From the NCBI GenBank assembly GCA_027624915.1, contig JAQBTR010000010.1:1-33552 (forward strand): a stretch of 33,552 bases of DNA, written 5' to 3'. A model generated the notes under the pieces. It was not told where the DNA came from. It saw nothing but the letters and a program-made list of their open reading frames with translations, and searched no databases. Numbering within the stretch: the stretch's first letter is position 1; each line of letters begins with the position of its first letter. Position numbers and translations under genes: made by a program. The DNA is from a bacterium (lineage in GTDB: Bacteria > Patescibacteriota > Minisyncoccia > Ryanbacterales > GWA2-47-10b). Shown one piece after another: positions 21,802 through 33,552 of this stretch.

Positions 21802-22485
21802 ATGCAAGAGAATCCCCTCACACAGTATTACAATCTAACGCTCACTGAAATTAGTGCAGCGGCTGTTGTAATAAATATTCTTTTAGCCTTTGCACTCAGT
21901 GCCGTTGTTGTTTGGGTATGGCGAAGAACACATAAAAGCCTTTCGTACTCTCAATCATTCGCAATAACTATTATAATGCTAGGTCCACTAGCAACCGCCG
22001 TCATGATGGTTGTTCGAAATAACCTTATTGGAGCCTTTGCGCTACTTGGTGCATTCTCTCTCATACGTTTCCGTACCATCATGAAAGAAACGCGAGACGT
22101 CGCGTTTCTATTTTTCTCACTCACGATTGGTGTAGCCGTAGGAACAAACAACTACGCCATAGCACTTATAACTACAGTTATTATTTCTCTTGTTGTCCTT
22201 CTCCTCTACAAGTTTAACTTCGGTTCACGAGACAAAAGTGGTTTTCTTCTAACCTTTGAAACAGATGATGCTTTCAAAATTGATACCGCCGAGAGTCTTT
22301 TCAAAAAACACACAAAAGAGTTTGAGCTTTTGCATACAAAGACTGGTCGTCACGGCAGAGAGTACGCGTACACACTACATTTTGAAGACAACTCAAAATC
22401 TCACGACTTTATGTCAGAACTACAAAAGATGTCTGGTGTAACAAACAGTTATCTCCTCACTGGCAAAACCACAATCGAATATTAA
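21802..22485 (+). CDS. DUF4956 membrane protein
   Basis: The 227-residue protein has about four transmembrane helices in the first 140 residues and the conserved loop RNNLIGAFALLGAFSLIRFRT with KETRDVAFLF directly after, the hallmark of DUF4956. The C-terminal 90 residues are soluble and ferredoxin-like in strand pattern, probably facing the cytoplasm. The domain almost always accompanies VTC-domain proteins, as with the gene 14 bases upstream, and the two are probably a membrane complex. Function unknown; a polyphosphate or polyanion-handling role is an inference from the partner. Confidence 0.87.
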   Translation: MQENPLTQYYNLTLTEISAAAVVINILLAFALSAVVVWVWRRTHKSLSYSQSFAITIIMLGPLATAVMMVVRNNLIGAFALLGAFSLIRFRTIMKETRDVAFLFFSLTIGVAVGTNNYAIALITTVIISLVVLLLYKFNFGSRDKSGFLLTFETDDAFKIDTAESLFKKHTKEFELLHTKTGRHGREYAYTLHFEDNSKSHDFMSELQKMSGVTNSYLLTGKTTIEY

Positions 22486-22489
22486 AAAC

Positions 22490-23920
22490 GTGAAAATTTT
22501 CATAAAAAAATATCAAATAGAAATATTGATATTTCTATTTGCATTTTTGATGCACTTTTTGTTTTTCTTTATTTTTGCATCGATCCAAGGAGTCTCTATT
22601 TTTTGGGAAGGACCACAAGACTCTGTTGCCTATACCACGCTCGCAAAAAACCTTATTGAAAAAAAATCATATATTAATATATCCGGAAACTCTCCGGCTA
22701 GTTGGTACACTCCTGGCTACCCTCTATTTCTAGCGCTCGTGTTTCAGCTTTTTGATAGCTGGCTAGTAGCTATTATTATTCAAAATATCCTAGCTTCTAT
22801 TTCAGCTGTATTAATTTTTATACTCGGTAAAAAATATATCTCGAAAAGCATTGGCTTATTGGCTGCACTAATCTATGCAGCAGAGCCAACCAATGCGACA
22901 ATCTCAAATTTCATATGGTCTGAAGCACTCTTCCTTTTTCTTTTCTTGCTCTTTGTTGTTTGTTTATTCTCCTTTGTAGAAAAAACTTCTCTGAGATCGG
23001 CAGTGCTTGCAGGATTGTTCCTTGCTTCCGCAATATATATACGCCAAGTTGCCCTTCTTGTGGTTTTCGTAATACCAACTTTGCTTTTCGTAGGATACAT
23101 TTTTAAATATATCCAACCGACAAAAAAACAAATATTGGGAGTTTTAATGATAATGCTAGTTGTGGCTGGTTTGCTGTTGCCATGGTCCTTACGAAACAAA
23201 AAATTATTTGATACCTATTCTTTAGCTGGCACAAGTACAACTATGCTCTATTTTTATGATTCGCTATCATTTCTCTATATGAAAAATGCAGAATCTCCCA
23301 TTGCTTACATGGTAGGAATAGAAAAAGTTTCTACGCCTTGGGGAAACCCAGATCCAGTACACCTGACCCGAGAATATCATTACACTGGTGACGGGGGTTT
23401 ATCAAAAGAAAAAGAGCTATCTAAAAAAGCTAAAGATATTATTTTTGCAAATCCAGTTCAATATAGTTTATTTCATATTTCAAGTGGTTTTGGAGGAATA
23501 ATGCTCCAGGATACTTGGCGATCTCAACTCCGTAGACTGGGTCTCAAGCCAAACACTGAGGGATTATCGCGCACACTCTCATCTTTTGACATCCAAAATA
23601 TTAAAGATCGTGCAAATTTTAAAACAGTTCTATGGATTATAACTGGCATTGCTGGACACACTACTTACGCATTGATCACAATACTTATGCTTACGGGAGG
23701 GTGGCAAATACTGAGACATAAAAGTAACAACACAAAACTATTTGGTCTTTTTCTTCTGGGCATCACGCTCTATTTTATTCTTACAACTGGACCCGCGGCC
23801 TATAGGGAGAGATATCGATATCCTGCCACACCATTTATTTTTCTCTTAGCTTCAGTTGGATTCGTTTTTCTTAAGACGAAACTGAAGGACGCTATCTATG
23901 GCTCCAAGCGTTCTAAATAA
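22490..23920 (+). CDS. GT-C membrane glycosyltransferase, GT39/ArnT-like
   Basis: The 476-residue protein starts with GTG at 22490, four bases after the DUF4956 stop. It has many hydrophobic segments. PQDSVAYTTLAKNL in the first outer loop supplies the acidic catalytic-type residue, and WYTPGYPLFL and AAEPTNATISNFIWSEALF are typical of the PMT_2/GT39 group. Family role: transfer of a sugar from a polyprenyl-phosphate donor to an acceptor outside the membrane. The donor may be made by one of the GT2 enzymes of the DPM1 type in this window. Its last 69 bases overlap the convergent GT2 gene at 23852-24955. Confidence 0.85.
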   Translation: MKIFIKKYQIEILIFLFAFLMHFLFFFIFASIQGVSIFWEGPQDSVAYTTLAKNLIEKKSYINISGNSPASWYTPGYPLFLALVFQLFDSWLVAIIIQNILASISAVLIFILGKKYISKSIGLLAALIYAAEPTNATISNFIWSEALFLFLFLLFVVCLFSFVEKTSLRSAVLAGLFLASAIYIRQVALLVVFVIPTLLFVGYIFKYIQPTKKQILGVLMIMLVVAGLLLPWSLRNKKLFDTYSLAGTSTTMLYFYDSLSFLYMKNAESPIAYMVGIEKVSTPWGNPDPVHLTREYHYTGDGGLSKEKELSKKAKDIIFANPVQYSLFHISSGFGGIMLQDTWRSQLRRLGLKPNTEGLSRTLSSFDIQNIKDRANFKTVLWIITGIAGHTTYALITILMLTGGWQILRHKSNNTKLFGLFLLGITLYFILTTGPAAYRERYRYPATPFIFLLASVGFVFLKTKLKDAIYGSKRSK

Positions 23921-24955
23921 GACTGCAAAAACTAAAATCTCAATCCCCATAAAGAAAAACCATACCCAGACAAACATTCCGCTTAAAATCAAAAATAAAG
24001 AAACAAGAAACATAAAAGTACTTAATACACCAAGTACAGACCAATTACGGAAATGCTTAAAAAACTCATAGACATGAGAATATCTTAATCTTCTAATTGG
24101 CTGCAAAAGAAAAACTATTTCATTAAGAAGAAGTCCTGTAAGAATAAGTGCAATAGCAGAAACAATTAATGCATACCCTACAACCAAATTAAAAATCCAA
24201 GAAAAAATACCAAAAACACCAAAAAGTATACCTAGGCCTCCAAAAATTTTGAATGGTCGATATACAACAGCGGTACTCAATATAACGTTCAAAAACCTCA
24301 AACCGTCTTTAAAAACACTGAGTTTTGATCTCCCTTTGCGTTCAGCATAATGAATCTTTACCTCTTCAATCTTGACCGAAGCGTCCAATATGGCCTTCGC
24401 ACTCATTGCGGGGGTAAAATGCAAACCACTTGGAAGCGGACGCAAAAGCTCAAGAGTTTCTCTAGTGAATAATCTCATGCCGCTTGCAGAATCTGTTATT
24501 TGGGCGTTCCCCAAAAAATTAACCAGCCAAGCAAAAAAATGGTTACCAACACGACGAACCACAGGCATTTCTGACCTCTCATGGACTCTTGCTCCGATAA
24601 CCATATCGGCATTTTTTTCGAATAAAAGCTTACTTATCTCTACGAGTTCACGGGCATCACACGTGCCATCCCCATCAAGAAAGGAAAGGAAGGGGCTATC
24701 AGTAGAATCAAACCCATACAGCAGTGCAGCTCCATAACCTTTATTTTTTTTATGTTGCAAAAGCCTAACCCCCTCAAAAGATCTTACTATTTTTGCCGTG
24801 TCATCAGTCGACCCATCATCTACAACAACAATATCTACATCATCAAAAAGAGAGGCTTCTTTCAGAAGTATTTTTGCTTCTATGCAATTCTTGATTGTGC
24901 CCGCAATTGCTTCCTCTTCATTCAGTGCTGGCAAAACAATGGAGAGTTTCTTCAT
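23852..24955 (-). CDS. GT2 polyprenyl-phosphate glycosyltransferase with C-terminal membrane domain
   Basis: The 367-residue protein has the DPM1-like GT-A domain, SIVLPALNEEEAI at 5-17, IVVVDDGSTDDTAK at 42-55 and FLDGDGTCDARE near 92-103, and then about four transmembrane segments from residue 230 onward (FKIFGGLGILFGVFGIF and others). Role: making a sugar-phosphate-polyprenol donor at the cytoplasmic face; the membrane part may anchor it or help turn the lipid. The ATG at 24955 overlaps the stop of the upstream GT-C gene by ATGA, so the two form a donor/transferase pair. Its 3' end overlaps the convergent gene by 69 bases. Confidence 0.88.
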   Translation of the reverse strand: MKKLSIVLPALNEEEAIAGTIKNCIEAKILLKEASLFDDVDIVVVDDGSTDDTAKIVRSFEGVRLLQHKKNKGYGAALLYGFDSTDSPFLSFLDGDGTCDARELVEISKLLFEKNADMVIGARVHERSEMPVVRRVGNHFFAWLVNFLGNAQITDSASGMRLFTRETLELLRPLPSGLHFTPAMSAKAILDASVKIEEVKIHYAERKGRSKLSVFKDGLRFLNVILSTAVVYRPFKIFGGLGILFGVFGIFSWIFNLVVGYALIVSAIALILTGLLLNEIVFLLQPIRRLRYSHVYEFFKHFRNWSVLGVLSTFMFLVSLFLILSGMFVWVWFFFMGIEILVFAVLFRTLGAIDSVLQFRLKKNESN

Positions 24956-26285
24956 GTTTGAATAGATTTACTATAAATGTACTCTAACGCATATGTAGCA
25001 AAAATAAAAATAAGTGGAGCGACATGATATCTAAATCGCGCACCCGTACCAATCCCACCGCCAACAATACTGGCTGCACCAAAGTAAAGAAGAACAAGTA
25101 AAATAAAAAATCCTTTTTTAGATAAACCAACTCTCCATATACCAATAAGCATAAGAACAAAAATACCAAGCCAGAATAACTTCGCCAACAATACTGCCAT
25201 GAACTCTACTGGTGTTAATTCGCCAAGAGCTCGGGTTGATTGTTCTAGCCACTCGGTACCTAAAAATATAGTTGCAGATAAGTAGTTATGATGTGGGGGC
25301 AACTTACTATCTTCTTTCTGAAGGGTGGAAGAAAAACCATCGTTAGTAAAGAAAGCGAGCGCCGTGAAAAAGTTTGCCTTTATAAACGACGCTGGATTAT
25401 CACGCAACAACCTTCCAAACACTCGGGAAACTGATTCGGTCTCGCATTCGATACGTAAATCCCAGTACTCAGGAGTGTTAATAACTCGAGTAATCGCAGC
25501 ACCAGGAGAAGCATCCGGAAAGCCGTCCCGAGCCGCCAAAATACCTGTTATCGCATACCCACAGGGAGTTTTACTTCCATACGTATTAAATGATGCTACT
25601 CCAGATACATAGTAATTACGAATCACCCATGGAGATAGAATAGCCCCCAGCATGAGAATCGCAACAACTCCATACCGCCAATTTCTAAAAATAAGATATA
25701 CCAGGGGGATAATAATAAGATATATAGCGACCGGTTTTGTATACACTGCTGCTGACAAAGCAAGAAGTGAACCAAAAAACATGATGCCCGACTCTGTATC
25801 AAAATATTCTAAAAAGAGATAAACGAAGAGTGTTACAAAAAACACAAGCAAAGTTTCAGCAAAAACAAACAAATGAAGTGCAGAAATCACAGGTTCAAAT
25901 GAAACCAAAAGCGCTGGTAAAAGCGCCCATCGCTCACTCACAAACCTGCATGCAATCCGATACGTAAATAGTGCTATCCCTGCAGCTAAAAACGCCTGGA
26001 ATAAAGCAACGGGTATGGCAGATACAAACCCAACTGAACCCATCAAGAGAGCAACTAAAAGTGGGTAGAGGGGCACCCTATCTGTTGCAAGCACCACCTC
26101 ACCCCCAACAGTTCTTCCAAACCCTCTCCCTTCAATAAGATTTCGACCTAAATCGATATATTCTGGGCCGTCAGCGCTCCATAAAAATCCATTCTGGCCA
26201 ACAGCAAATACAACAACAAAAACTAATAGCAACTTAACGGTAAAAATAAACCCGATCAACATCCATTCAATTCGTGATAGTCGCA

Positions 26286-26286
<1 letters not shown>
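24952..26286 (-). CDS. GT-C membrane glycosyltransferase, GT39/ArnT-like
   Basis: The 444-residue protein has an N-terminal helix, then WSADGPEYIDLGRNLIEG with an acidic residue pair in the first loop, RVPLYPLLVALLMG, and a run of hydrophobic segments (about 10-11). SFEPVISALHLFVFAETLLVFF matches the conserved PMT_2 region. Family role: use of a polyprenyl-phosphate sugar outside the membrane. It is coupled by ATGA to the downstream GT2 and by TAATG to the upstream methyltransferase-GT2 fusion. Target unknown. Confidence 0.85.
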
Positions 26287-29611
<3,325 letters not shown>

Positions 29612-29618
29612 ACTTGTG

Positions 29619-29647
29619 AGAATACAATAAAAGTCCTTATTTTACAA
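29619..29647 (-). promoter_or_regulatory. Leaderless-type promoter of the gmd-fcl operon
   Basis: Minus strand TTGTAA (29642-29647), 17-base spacer, TATTCT (29619-29624), then seven bases to the ATG at 29611. The -35 lies in the last codons of the upstream GT4 gene. Confidence 0.6.
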
Positions 29648-30662
29648 GGGTTTGGAGCTCTTCATTTATGAGCTTTGCAACATTCTCTAGAGAATATAGT
29701 CTACCTATTTTATCCTGACCAAGCGCCCCCACCCGTTCTCTCTCTTCTTCTTTATCTATGAGCATAGATAAAACTTTTGACCATTCATCATTACCCCTCA
29801 CGAGATATCCATTCTTTTTATCATCAATCAAATAGTTCGCCTCACCAACACCTGAAGAAACAGCAACGGCTCCACACGCCATATATTCTATAGCCTTATA
29901 TGCGCACTTGGCCTTATTAAAAGGAGAATCATTTAATGGCATGAGACCAATTTGAATATTGTACTCCTTAATTAAGCTTGGGGATGTGTCTGACAAGGTC
30001 CAATCTGCAGAATCAACGAATACAATTTCATACGGAACTTTAGAAAAAAGATTCTTAAGTGGTGGATAGTCTTGGGAACCAATAATTACAAAACGAAATT
30101 GTGTATTCGTTTTAGCAAGCTCAGACAAAGAATTTTTTATTAGTTTGAAATTTCCTATCTTGTAGTGAGGTCGCGCCTGTCCAATCCAACCAATCGTTAC
30201 TGGTCTTTTCTTGTGGTCCACCGTGTGGGCTTTATAAACATCGGCACGGACAACAGTTGGCGTAAAAATGACACGCTCATTATATTTTTCTGCCCACTCC
30301 ATAATTGCATGAGAGCCTGCAAAAACTCTGTCAGCGCGTTTCGCAAGTAATTTTGAACGCAGTGGCATATGTATCCATTCTGCATCATCAAGGTCGTATA
30401 CTAATTTTTTTCTCTGCAGCAAAAGTAATATGACTATTTCAAATGCAAAAAATGATTTATGTACATATATGATATCTGCCCTTTTAACCTCTCGTATCAC
30501 ATTAAAAAATCTTTGAAACCGTTTTGGGTTGAGAGATAAAAATGGGGACGACAAATTATGCAAAATAACGTGGCTTTGGCCAAGTTTTTCGGCAATCTGA
30601 TATACCCTCACCCGTGAAGATGGGGTATGTTCATCACCCTTTGTAAGAAATAGGATCTTCAT
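29637..30662 (-). CDS. GT4 family glycosyltransferase
   Basis: The 341-residue protein shows the GT-B fold: an N-terminal domain starting [22 protein letters not shown], and a C-terminal nucleotide-sugar domain with [15 protein letters not shown] near 173-188 and the E-x7-E region [22 protein letters not shown] near 279-300. Family role: retaining transfer of a sugar from a nucleotide donor during assembly of the glycan. The start overlaps the stop of the next GT4 by ATGA. Sugar specificity cannot be read. Confidence 0.9.
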   Translation of the reverse strand: MKILFLTKGDEHTPSSRVRVYQIAEKLGQSHVILHNLSSPFLSLNPKRFQRFFNVIREVKRADIIYVHKSFFAFEIVILLLLQRKKLVYDLDDAEWIHMPLRSKLLAKRADRVFAGSHAIMEWAEKYNERVIFTPTVVRADVYKAHTVDHKKRPVTIGWIGQARPHYKIGNFKLIKNSLSELAKTNTQFRFVIIGSQDYPPLKNLFSKVPYEIVFVDSADWTLSDTSPSLIKEYNIQIGLMPLNDSPFNKAKCAYKAIEYMACGAVAVSSGVGEANYLIDDKKNGYLVRGNDEWSKVLSMLIDKEEERERVGALGQDKIGRLYSLENVAKLINEELQTLVK

Positions 30663-31696
30663 GACCTTATTAGGTCTAGAATCTTTTCTCCCCTCTTGTC
30701 CCAGGTATACTTTTCTGCAGATACCTTAGCTCCCCTGCTCAAGATATCTTGCAAATTCTTATTTTCAATAATACGGTCTATTTCCTCTGCAAATTCTTTT
30801 GCATTTAAATTAACTAAAATGCCATTACATCCATTTTTAATGATCTCGTCATTAGCACCACCAAATGATGAAACAATGGGCTTTCCTGCTGCCAAATATT
30901 CATACAATTTTGAAGAAATACTTCCTGGATATTCTGTTACGAGTGGATTAACAAGTATGTCGGCATTGACCAAGTATTGCGCCACCTCCCGAGACTTAAC
31001 ACGTCTAACGATTTTAATTCTGTTCTCTACTCCAAACTTTTTTGCTTTTTTAATAAAATTTTCTTCTTCATCATTCTTGAGCCCAACAACAACCAGGGTT
31101 GCCTGATTATTTAAATTCTTCATCATTTTAAGTAACACCACATCTGAATACCAAAGAAAGCTTCCGGTATACATTAGAAGTGTTCCGTCTGGTAGTCCTA
31201 AATCTTTTCGGTTTTTTTCTTTTTTGTAATCTTCGAACGATACGCCATTGCAATGAACAACCAAGTTGGGTTTATGTACGCCATAAAACTTATTTAATCG
31301 TTCGGTAATAAACACAACATGTGTTGCAATTCCTATACAATATTTCCAAAGCATAAGCCCCCATCTCCATTCATGACTACCATGAACTTCAAACAAAACT
31401 TTCTTACTAAAAAGAAGTCTGGCTATAAGTGGCATAAAAAGAATATTACTATCCCTAAAATAAATGACATCTGCCTTTTTTAGCTTAGAAAAAAGACCCC
31501 CGCCAAATGATAACAAAAAAATATTTTCTATACCCTTGTCTCTTAATATCTCTTCCGTTGGCATGCTCTCTTTGGTGCTCGAAAAGACCTCAACATGTGC
31601 TCCAAGTTTAGTTAAAATCTCTGCCGTTTTTAAAATATTTTTATTCTTTGCGCGCGAAAGCGAAAGTTTTGCCTTGGTGAGATACAAAATATTCAT
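30659..31696 (-). CDS. GT4 family glycosyltransferase
   Basis: The 345-residue protein starts MNILYLTKAKLSLSRAKN and has the GT-B pattern: ADVIYFRDSNILFMPL in the N-terminal domain, then LLMYTGSFLWYSDVVLL, ADILVNPLVTEYPGSISSKLYEYLAAGKPIVSS and GANDEII, the donor-binding E-x7-E region. Family role: retaining sugar transfer in lipid-linked glycan assembly. It begins one base after the upstream GT-C stop and overlaps the next GT4 gene by ATGA, so the three genes form one operon. Confidence 0.9.
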   Translation of the reverse strand: MNILYLTKAKLSLSRAKNKNILKTAEILTKLGAHVEVFSSTKESMPTEEILRDKGIENIFLLSFGGGLFSKLKKADVIYFRDSNILFMPLIARLLFSKKVLFEVHGSHEWRWGLMLWKYCIGIATHVVFITERLNKFYGVHKPNLVVHCNGVSFEDYKKEKNRKDLGLPDGTLLMYTGSFLWYSDVVLLKMMKNLNNQATLVVVGLKNDEEENFIKKAKKFGVENRIKIVRRVKSREVAQYLVNADILVNPLVTEYPGSISSKLYEYLAAGKPIVSSFGGANDEIIKNGCNGILVNLNAKEFAEEIDRIIENKNLQDILSRGAKVSAEKYTWDKRGEKILDLIRS

Positions 31697-31697
31697 A

Positions 31698-33002
31698 CTA
31701 GAGAAGGATGTTTAGGCGTTCGAGTAATAATCCCCAGTTTGACCAAAAGTCATACAGAGTAAATATGGCCAACAGGGCGCTAACACCAAAAACTATCTTT
31801 TTATTCCATGGTCTGGTCACCAAAAAATATGCTGCAAAAATTGCCAAGAATGGGAAGAATGGATATCTGTAACGTGTTTCCACAATAATTGGTATAACGC
31901 CAAGTGGTTGTACAAGTGCTACAGCACCAAAAAATAAGAGCTTGTCTGAAACTTTTGTTTTAAATGCTTGTAGCATTCCTGTGAGTCCGCCAATAAAGAA
32001 TATGAGATTCCATATTACAGAGCCTACTAAAATCGCTAGCAATACATTTGGATAGTCCCAAAGCCCAATCCAAAATCCACCTGGACGTATAGCATTTGCA
32101 TAAATAGAAAGTTTTCTAAATTGAAGCTCAATAAAGCTTAGCGGTTCTGTTGTTAGATATGTAAAGTATTGCTTCCTCCCCTCTTGTGCCACCTCTATGC
32201 TGTGATGCGAATTTCTATATGCCTGAATCTCAGGAGACTTTTCAAACCCACCACGCGCACCAAGGTGATTACCAACCCAAAGGTCATACCAGCCAGCAGT
32301 GGTGGTCAATACAAATGTATTGTGCCTAGATGAAATGAAAGCTGACCACGAACCAACAAATAGTGCCGCAAGCAAGAAAACAATCACTGCGTTAGCAATT
32401 TTCTTTTTCCAAAGAAGAAATAGAAGTAATACACAGAGTGGTACGAGTGCAATTGGGCGCGTAAGAATAGTAATGCCCCATATAAACCCACTCGCAAGCG
32501 CGGTCTTCTTGGATCCTGATTCTAAATGTATTAGAGAAATATATGTTGAAAGCAACAACAAAAACAGAAACAATGTCTCGGTAAGTAAGAGTCCACTTAT
32601 TACAATTAGATCTGGTGAGAGGGCAAAAAGGATTCCGGCCAACAGGGCTACCCGATGCGACTCAAATACTTTTTTGGCCAAAAGATAAAGAACAATAACT
32701 GTGGCACCGCGCAATAAAGCGTGCATCAACCAAATAATCCAAATACTGTGACCAAATATTTTATAAAAGACGCCCAAGAAAAGTTCGTATCCGGGCCCTA
32801 CACGCACAACCGCATCATCTTGGGAAGGGTCATCGGTATTTTCTGCATGTTCAATATAACCAAGGCCCTGTGCCCAGTTCCAAGCAATACTGTCATATGC
32901 CTTTGCATCCACCCTTGGATGGTCCTGCAACCAAAAAGCAAAACCGGCGCTCAGTATAACAGAGCCCAAGGCAACTAAAAGAACTAGCCGCGGTATTCTC
33001 AT
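31698..33002 (-). CDS. GT-C membrane glycosyltransferase, GT39/ArnT-like
   Basis: The 434-residue protein has an N-terminal helix, [20 protein letters not shown] in the first periplasmic-type loop, [15 protein letters not shown], and a membrane region with [24 protein letters not shown] matching the PMT_2 core. A large loop at about residues 230-290 carries [15 protein letters not shown]. Role: transfer of a lipid-linked sugar outside the membrane. It overlaps the upstream GT2 by ATGA, the third case in the window of a GT2/GT-C pairing. Acceptor unknown. Confidence 0.85.
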   Translation of the reverse strand: MRIPRLVLLVALGSVILSAGFAFWLQDHPRVDAKAYDSIAWNWAQGLGYIEHAENTDDPSQDDAVVRVGPGYELFLGVFYKIFGHSIWIIWLMHALLRGATVIVLYLLAKKVFESHRVALLAGILFALSPDLIVISGLLLTETLFLFLLLLSTYISLIHLESGSKKTALASGFIWGITILTRPIALVPLCVLLLFLLWKKKIANAVIVFLLAALFVGSWSAFISSRHNTFVLTTTAGWYDLWVGNHLGARGGFEKSPEIQAYRNSHHSIEVAQEGRKQYFTYLTTEPLSFIELQFRKLSIYANAIRPGGFWIGLWDYPNVLLAILVGSVIWNLIFFIGGLTGMLQAFKTKVSDKLLFFGAVALVQPLGVIPIIVETRYRYPFFPFLAIFAAYFLVTRPWNKKIVFGVSALLAIFTLYDFWSNWGLLLERLNILL

Positions 33003-33552
33003 CGATCAAATAGATTGAAATAAACAATAGAAATGACAGCCCATATTCCATCACGCCATGTTATCTTCTTGCCTTCTTTATAGGTACGTCCGTAGTAACT
33101 AATTGGAACTTCATAAATACGCCATGCGAGTCCAGTTTTTTTGTTTTCGCCGTGTGCTACGCGTGCCGTAATCTCTGGCTCAATTCCAAAACGTTTTGAG
33201 CGAAGGTGCGGAGTAATATCATTAATAACTTGTTTTGTAAAAACCTTGTACCCTGTCTCCATGTCCGAAAGGTTAAGATTGGTAAACATATTAGAAAGAA
33301 TCGTAAGAAATGTATTCCCCAAATAGTGCCAGTAGTATAAAACTCGTTGGTACTCCCCTCGAAAACGACTTCCATATACAACATCGGCCGTACCTTCGAT
33401 TACTGGTTTCAATAATGCAGGAATATCCTTTGGATCATACTCCAAATCAGCGTCTTGAACGATAACAATATCTCCAGAGGCTGCCGCAAATCCAGTTTTT
33501 AAAGCCCCGCCCTTACCTTGATTTTCTTCATGAAAAATACTCTTGACGTCTG
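32999..33552 (-). CDS. GT2 polyprenyl-phosphate glycosyltransferase, DPM1-like (5' end outside window)
   Basis: 184 codons can be read to the stop at 32999; the start is beyond 33552. The visible part begins inside the GT-A domain with [25 protein letters not shown], then [20 protein letters not shown] with the DxD metal site, [30 protein letters not shown] and [14 protein letters not shown], the standard order of DPM1-type transferases. Role: forming a polyprenyl-phosphate sugar, probably the donor for the GT-C gene it overlaps by ATGA. Confidence 0.92.
   Translation of the reverse strand, partial: DVKSIFHEENQGKGGALKTGFAAASGDIVIVQDADLEYDPKDIPALLKPVIEGTADVVYGSRFRGEYQRVLYYWHYLGNTFLTILSNMFTNLNLSDMETGYKVFTKQVINDITPHLRSKRFGIEPEITARVAHGENKKTGLAWRIYEVPISYYGRTYKEGKKITWRDGIWAVISIVYFNLFDR

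Overview
The window is a dense surface-glycan biosynthesis locus: about 33 protein genes, no RNA genes and no gene-free stretch above 300 bases (the longest gap is about 155 bases, 13120-13273). No integrase, transposase, CRISPR array or tRNA was found. TGA is used as a stop, often in ATGA stop/start overlaps, so the genetic code is the ordinary bacterial one. The tight packing, many leaderless-looking starts and large set of glycosyltransferase and nucleotide-sugar genes suggest a small-genome bacterium such as a Patescibacteria/CPR (Parcubacteria-like) lineage. That placement is an inference; no marker gene is present.

Layout. (A) 1-2526, minus: a polyprenyl-phosphate-type GT2 (cut by the window edge) and an HddC/HddA-like guanylyltransferase-kinase pair. 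(B) 2591-15386, minus: an unusual enzyme set. It holds a cobalamin-type radical SAM protein, a methyltransferase, a PhyH-type Fe/2-oxoglutarate dioxygenase, a HAD phosphatase/DJ-1/cupin operon, a two-subunit thiamine-diphosphate E1 enzyme with no E2 or E3, three SDRs, a NUDIX hydrolase, an RmlC-like epimerase and a second GMD-like 4,6-dehydratase. (C) 15463-20104, mixed strands: a Wzx-type flippase, a small methyltransferase, a DegT aminotransferase, an epimerase and a GNAT acetyltransferase. (D) 20161-23920, plus: a GT2, a VTC-domain protein with its usual partner DUF4956, and a GT-C transferase. (E) 23852-33552, minus: a tightly overlapping set with GT2, GT-C, a methyltransferase-GT2 fusion, GDP-L-fucose synthase, GDP-mannose 4,6-dehydratase, two GT4, another GT-C and another GT2 cut by the window edge.

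How the genes may work together. gmd and fcl give a clear GDP-L-fucose route. HddA/HddC, the second 4,6-dehydratase, the RmlC-like epimerase and an SDR reductase match the parts list of GDP-6-deoxy-heptose pathways. The E1 alpha/beta pair without E2/E3, together with PhyH, radical SAM and methyltransferase tailoring enzymes, recalls two-carbon-branched sugar assembly such as AviB1/AviB2 in avilamycin. My leading hypothesis is that region B makes a branched, methylated and/or oxidised deoxysugar not described before, which is then assembled and exported by the surrounding glycosyltransferases and the flippase.

Gene-expression architecture is also distinctive. In region B most genes carry a strong Shine-Dalgarno (AAGGAGG type), and most transcription units end in an intrinsic terminator whose hairpin contains the stop codon. 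Elsewhere genes overlap by ATGA/TAATG or have a -10 box 5-8 bases before the ATG, as expected for leaderless mRNAs.
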